Source: Physcomitrium patens (lineage: Eukaryota; Streptophyta; Bryopsida; Funariales; Funariaceae). Taken from it: a stretch of 64,000 nt of DNA. The notes below the pieces were generated by a model. It was not told where the DNA came from. It saw only the letters and a list, made by a program, of their open reading frames with translations, and did no database searches. Position numbers and translations under genes: made by a program. The first letter of the stretch is position 1, and the number at the start of each line of letters is the position of its first letter. The stretch is taken from NCBI RefSeq assembly GCF_000002425.4, contig NC_037276.1:188216-252215 (forward strand). Direction: 5' to 3'. Below are positions 58,955-64,000 of this stretch, piece after piece.

Positions 58955-59528
58955 TGTCACGGACATAATCATGTAAGCTAGTAATTTCATATAAAAATAG
59001 GTAGAAGTAAGTAAAAGTAGATAAAAGTAAGTTAATTCTATAGTATTTAATTCTATAGTACTAAATAGACATTGCTTTGACTTCATAGGTGTCTTTAATT
59101 GACTTTCTGGATTAGAAACGTGGTCAATAAGTTGGCCATGTGCCACATATGTTGTTAGCTTAAAGATCAAGCTAACTATGTAGCCCACACATAGAAAAAC
59201 TTGTCTTGTAAGTCAAGGCATGTGTCTTACAAAGTCAACACATATTGGAGGTCCTATAGAACATTGCCATGTAGCCCCTAGTTAGATAGTATATATAGAG
59301 ACAAGAATGAAGGCTTCTTCACTCTTGTCAACTCTTTTCTTGCTTCTAGTCTAGTTTCAAGAATCTTTAGTTTTCTTGTCTTTTGGCAATAGCCATTCCA
59401 GTTTCTCTTTCAATATACATACTTATTTATTTATATTTTGTTACCTCTCTTTAAGTGAAGGCTCACTTGTCTGAATTGTTTTTTAATCGAGTTCTTGTCC
59501 TTGACAGATTGACAAGAGTACACCTACA
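58955..59528 (+). repeat. Chromovirus LTR (574 bp) between H and I
   Basis: TGTCACGGACATAATCATGT...AGTACACCTACA. The palindrome pair seen in other copies is lost by a small rearrangement (ATTCTATAGTA repeated near 59035). The following ATATCAGAGCTTTG is the iMet-like priming region. Confidence 0.85.
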
Positions 59529-60660
59529 ATATCAGAGCTTTGTCTAATCTTCATTAAGAGTGGATTATCTCTTTTTCTTGATAAGACATAAGCATATTAG
59601 AAGTTACAGATTACCCTCTTCTAAACTGATATTGTCTTTAATATTATCTTTGTTCTCAAGTCCTCTCTTCTATTTGTCTTGAGCAATATTAGACATCTTC
59701 TCTCTTCTAAGTGTTATCATGGCAGAACTTGTTGAAATGAAGAATGCAATGGCACAAATGCAAGATCAATTGAGGGAGTTAATGCTTGCGATGCATCAAC
59801 TCAATTTACCACCACAAGGAGCAACAAGATTGGCAGAAAGTGAAGATATAGAAATGGTTGGAGCTGCTTCAACATCTGCACCAAACCATGTCCTTTCTCC
59901 TATGGTGGAATGCCCTTCAAATGTTAGAGAACCAAGAATTGTCCTACTTGAGAAGTTTGATGGCACCAGATCTAAGTTTCGAGGATTTATCAATCAAGTG
60001 CAACTTGTGATTGAACTTCAATCCCAAAGCTATCCAACTCCAAGATCGTAAGTTAGATTCATTGGTATGCTTCTTTCAGGTTCAGCACTATCATGGTTTT
60101 CATCTTTTCTTAAACGACGAGATTCAATATTGGATAATCTAGAGGCTTTTTTGACGGAGTTTCGATCCATGTATGGAGAACATGATGCAATTCGTGTTAC
60201 AACCAATAAGATTCGTATTTTACGATAAGACAATCGAACAGTAACGTTATATGTTTCACAATTTTGACAACTTGCAACTGATATCAAGTGGGATGATGCT
60301 ACACTTATTAGCCAATTTCTCTATAGATTACAATATGAGGTAAAAAAATTAATGCTCAACTTATCTGATCCTCAAATATTGAGTCAAGCAATTGACTTTG
60401 CTATGAAGTACGATAATTTCGTTTTTGAATTCCGATCTGAGAACCGTACAAGTGGACTTCAACGTTACTATAATTCAATGGCAATACCAACACCTCTTTA
60501 ATACATACATTCAGAAGTAGAGGATATGCAAATTGATGCACTATATTTCAAACCTCTTACTGAATAAGAAAAGACTCGTCGTCGTCAAGAAGGATTATGT
60601 TTATATTATGGAGAACCAAAGCACACTACTCAACATTGTCCAAAGAAATGATACAATCAC
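59529..60660 (+). pseudogene. Chromovirus I leader and gag
   Basis: Gag begins at ATG 59719: MAELVEMKNAMAQMQDQLRE (coiled-coil-like), EKFDGTRSKFRGFINQVQLV, a TAA, FIGMLLSGSALSWFSSFLKR, FRSMYGEHDAIRV, further stops, then LCLYYGEPKHTTQHC, a CCHC knuckle with the second Cys changed to Tyr. The block order is complete, so the ancestral Gag can be followed end to end, but at least six stops prevent translation. Confidence 0.82.
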
Positions 60661-61450
60661 AAAATGAGGAGTATGGCTGTGAAAGAAGACAATATGTCAA
60701 AAAATGAGTTTGTCCAGCTACAATAGGGACCGTGCGGCTGGAACCTTGCACAATATCTAATAAAGGTCCTATTCTCTCCTTAGAGCCCTCTCCTTGTTTT
60801 ACATTAAATGTTATTTTAGGACCTAAATATTACAAAGCCTCTCCCATGTTAGATTCAGGAGCCTTGGCATGTTTCTGAGATGAAGAATTTACTAAAAGAC
60901 ATAGCATATCTTTAGTAAAGAAATATAAACCTGTTCATGTAGAAGTCATAGATGGTCGTCCATTGTCTTTTGGAAATATTACTTACAAAATCCTTCCTAT
61001 AGAAGTAATAATCAATGGTCATAATAATTTTTTAGTATTTAATATCATTAGATCTCCCTCTAATCCAGTCATTTTAGATTTATTGTGGTTAGAAAAATAC
61101 AACCTTCAAATAGATTGGACTTTTCAAACTTTTATTTTTTCTAAAAGTATAACTAACAGTGTAGTTAATCAAGTAGAGAGTCATAAGTTCAGGTCAATTA
61201 AATCCATATTTATAGGTGTAAAAACTTTCTTGCTTGTTGCTATGAAAGAATCACCATATATTACTTATGCCACACCCGTTTCTACTCATGAAAAGACTTC
61301 AAGTAGCATTCCAAGCCAATATCAAGAATTTCAAGATGTATTTGAAAAAAAAAATGCGGATACACTCCCAAAACATCATCCATATGATTTCTCAATTGAC
61401 CTTCAAGAAGGAGTACAACCGCGATTTGGATCAATCTACAGTTTATGACA
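60661..61450 (+). pseudogene. Chromovirus I protease
   Basis: After a frameshift in the linker: MLDSGALACF (D-S-G kept, then a stop), [40 protein letters not shown] and [20 protein letters not shown]. Domain order as in E and G. This is the only chromovirus copy here whose protease triad still reads D-S-G. Confidence 0.8.
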
Positions 61451-62189
61451 AAATGAGTTGGTTGAACTCAAGGAGTATATTGAAGAAAATCTAGCCAAGA
61501 ATTTCATACACCATTTTAAATCTCCAGCAGGAGCTCCAATTTTATTTGTGAAGAAAAAAGACGGATCATTGCGGATGTGTGTTGATTATCGAGGACTCAA
61601 TAAGATTACTATCAAGAACAGGTATCCATTACCTTTAATATTTGGACTTCTTGATCAGCTGAATCAAACTAAGATCTATACAAAAATAGATCTTCGGGGA
61701 GCATACAATCTAGTACGCATCAAAAAAAGAGATGAATGGAAGACTGCGTTTCGAACTGGGTATGGATAATTTGAATACAACATTATGTCTTTTGGACTAA
61801 CAAATGCACCATCAGCTTTTCAACATTTAATGAATGATGTTTTTTGAGAATTTTTGGACGATTTTGTGGTCTGTTATCTAAACAACATCTTGATCTATTC
61901 TAAGAATCTAGAAGAACATGAACTTGATGTTCGTCATGTGTTACAAAAATTAAGAGATGCGAGGCTCTATGCCAAGATAAAAAAGTATGTATTCCACACT
62001 ACTCAAGTCGATTTCTTAGGTTACATCATTTCAAATGATGGACTTATGATGGATCCTAAGAAAGTTCAAACTATTATAGATTGGAAGATCCCAAAAACGG
62101 TAAGAGATGTCCAATGCTTTTTGGGATTTGCCAACTACTATTGGATCTTCATCAAGGACTTCTCTTGAGTTGCAGCTCCACTTACAAGT
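61451..62189 (+). pseudogene. Chromovirus I reverse transcriptase
   Basis: Blocks: [77 protein letters not shown], a TGA where Arg is expected, EFLDDFVVCYLNNILIYSKN (YLDD changed to YLNN) and VDFLGYIISNDGLMMDPKKV. The connection ends FANYYWIFIKDFS, then TGA, then VAAPL. Well preserved apart from these changes. Confidence 0.85.
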
Positions 62190-62526
62190 TTGACTTGTAA
62201 AGACAAACTCCAATGGAATCAAGAAGCGGAAGTTGCTTTTGAATCTTTGAAGACAACGTTTGTTTCTACACCAATCTTGTATCGTGTTGATTTTTCAAAA
62301 GCATTCTTTATGGAAACAAATGCATCAGACTTTGCTCTGAGTGCGGTTTTATCACAAATGGGAACAAATGACAAACTTCATTTAGTAGCCTTTCATTCAA
62401 GAAAATTCTCAGCAGTAGAAATCAATTATGAGATCGATGATAAAAAACTTCTTGCAATTGTGGATTCTTTTCAAGAATGACATCATTATCTAGAAGATGC
62501 TTCCAGTCCAGTCACCGTGTATATGG
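62190..62526 (+). pseudogene. Chromovirus I RNase H, cut by element J
   Basis: Translation from 62190: LQWNQEAEVAFESLKTTFVS, FMETNASDFALSAVLSQMG (catalytic Asp changed to Asn), VAFHSRKFSAVEINYEIDDK with the catalytic Glu, and VDSFQE then TGA at the expected Trp. The frame stops at SSPVTVYM, where the LTR of J begins, so the last Asp-containing block and the integrase are beyond J. Confidence 0.82.
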
Positions 62527-63739
62527 TGTCATATTATAACATGAGTATACTGTGAAAATATATAAAAAAGGAACTTTTATTAATGTTCAGTTACCTCGAA
62601 TATTGGGAGCAACGACCAATTCCAGTGCAAATACTGAGAGGCTAGGTTTAGTCACCCCGTCACAGTCAGCCGGGACATACTGAAATGCTCCGTTCGATTC
62701 CAAGAACAGGAGTCAGCAAAAAGGGAAAGGATCAATTCAACGACGGGTGAGCCTGGTTCAAAGAGCCAATTGAATCCAATTTCAAGACATCCAATCCAGG
62801 TCCTATTACAGGCCTCTTATCCAATATGATACCTGACTTGGTCGAGCAACCCAATTTGGTCCAATTACGGAAACATCTAGGTCTTAGTACAGGCCTCTTA
62901 GCCAATATGAGACCTGAATTGGTCGGGCAACTCAATGTGGTCCTGATTACGGGGCTCCGATTCCGTTTCAGGCTATTCCATCCTTTGTATCGTTCCAGGA
63001 ACATCCTTTTGGTAAAAGGATCTCTTAAAGGTAAAAACAGAGGAGAAAGCTCTGATGGCGAGAGCCAATTCCGGATCCAAGATGAAAGATTGAAGAAATT
63101 TAGAGGCTAGGGTTTGAAAGAGGGGAGAATTAGGGTTAAAGGGGAGGATAGGTTAAGAAATGGAAGGGGGGAGAATAAGTTTTTTAGAAGGGTCAGAGAG
63201 CTAGCTTCATGCTTCGGGCGGAGAAAAAAGACAGAGGATTGGGGTTTTTTTTCTTCATAGAGTTTTGGAAAGACTCAGGCAATCGTTGTTGAAGTCAGTG
63301 TTGTACTGGTGAATCGGGATTTTTAATGAAGTGGGTGTGATTACTCTTGACTGTTTTGTGAAATCGAAGTTATATCTGTGATTGAAGAATTAAAAGGGTG
63401 TCTATAGGATTGAGTATGCGGAGTGAATGAAATTTTTCTGGGTTAATCTAACAAGACAGTCAGTGGATACAAGATCATGAGTATAAAGCGGTATTGGAGA
63501 TTAGCAGATTGGGATGTTCGAGGCTCTCTGTAATGTCTAGAGACCTACCGGCTGGGACAAAAAAGGATTTCGACGAGCTGTCGAAGGACATCTGTATAGA
63601 TTTACAGTATATTCTTGCAGTTGTTTATATTTCAACAATCAAAAATCGATAGACTGCTTGAATATTAGCAAATCTCCATACTACCTTCTACAGCCAGACG
63701 CTTGGTGCGTTCTTGAGCAGGAAAGCACGTAATGCGACA
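62527..63739 (+). repeat. Element J 5' LTR (1213 bp)
   Basis: Homologous to the LTRs of A and B in the opposite orientation, with several deletions that account for its shorter length. Keeps GTGTCTATAGGATTGAGTAT and the TCTAGAGACCTACCGGCTGG landmark. Confidence 0.87.
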
Positions 63740-64000
63740 ACAAGTGGTGAACCCCACGTAAAAGCTTGAGGTGGAAGGTATTTGATTTTGTTTGATTTTA
63801 TTTTTATTTTTATAGAAAATTAAAATAAAAATTTGAAGGATCTTTGGGAGGAGTTTCTGGTGGAGGTTCTTCTAAAGAACAAGGTATGCACATAGATCCG
63901 TCTATTGCTAGTATGTTTCAAGCCTTCTCATTATCAATGCAGCAATAGCAAAGCAATGATCGAAAAGAAGCTTTGGCAACCAAAGCATTGCAAGCAGTGG
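63740..64000 (+). pseudogene. Element J leader and gag start
   Basis: The sequence follows element C 5720-5975 closely: leader, Gag N-terminal residues and GIHIDPSIASMF-like block, then SMQQ and TAG. A one-base deletion near 63832 shifts the frame upstream of it. Cut by the window edge. Confidence 0.8.

Larger units (their letters stand above)
62527..64000 (+). mobile_element. Element J: 5' end of an A/B/C-family element
   Basis: A plus-strand 5' LTR (62527-63739) starting TGTCATATTATAACATGAG and ending GTAATGCGACA, followed after five bases by a primer-binding site with minor changes (TGGTGAACCCCACGTA). A degraded Gag start follows, running off the window. The Gag ATG region has a one-base loss relative to C (AAAAATTTGAAGG) and the same TAG in the Gln run as C (around 63945-63947). 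It is inserted in the RNase H of chromovirus I. Confidence 0.86.

Overview
The window is nuclear DNA of a land plant. Spliceosomal introns of roughly 200-450 bp, a ubiquitin-eL40 fusion gene, a chloroplast DUF1118 protein, a DYAD/AMEIOTIC1-type meiosis protein and AT-rich gene-poor spacers all fit. The transposable elements (Tcn1/sushi-like chromoviruses and a Ty3/gypsy lineage whose reverse transcriptase resembles fungal or oomycete elements), together with intron size and base composition, make a bryophyte, probably a moss, the best guess. That assignment is inference.

Bases 1 to about 26,660 are a nest of retrotransposons. Two near-identical minus-strand Ty3/gypsy elements, A (1-5706, cut by the window edge) and B (16786-25426, both LTRs), flank older debris. 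Element C (5707-8541, plus strand, internally deleted, with a 100-N gap) belongs to the A/B family. Element D is a separate gypsy family (plus strand), whose gag and pol are split by C, by chromovirus E (9061-12281, minus), by a solo LTR (12742-14020) and finally by B. After B come a half chromodomain and a chromovirus LTR.

Bases 27,100-46,200 hold the host genes. A minus-strand DUF1118 (RIQ1/RIQ2-like) thylakoid protein and a plus-strand ubiquitin-ribosomal protein eL40 gene are divergent, with 427 bp between their start codons. About 10 kb of AT-rich spacer follows, with a higher-GC island I could not assign (32.5-35.0 kb). Next is a seven-exon DYAD/AM1-like gene (about 40.6-45.5 kb) whose 5' end is unresolved. 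Its predicted product carries basic stretches, the family's conserved central domain, a coiled coil and a C-terminal LxLxL stretch.

From 46,230 to the end is a second repeat domain: a decayed minus-strand L1-type LINE, then a plus-strand array in which same-orientation chromovirus LTRs alternate with internal segments (F, G, H, I). Finally a 5' LTR plus gag start of a C-like element (J) is inserted in the RNase H region of I.

The three host genes have no evident functional link. The clearest new signals are in the repeats: nonsense codons at positions where Arg CGA codons are expected, shared between copies; a dense array of CCAAT boxes in the A/B LTR; paired GAAnnTTC palindromes kept in the chromovirus LTRs; and local copy-paste junction scars. 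I found no CRISPR array, tRNA, rRNA or bacterial-type system.
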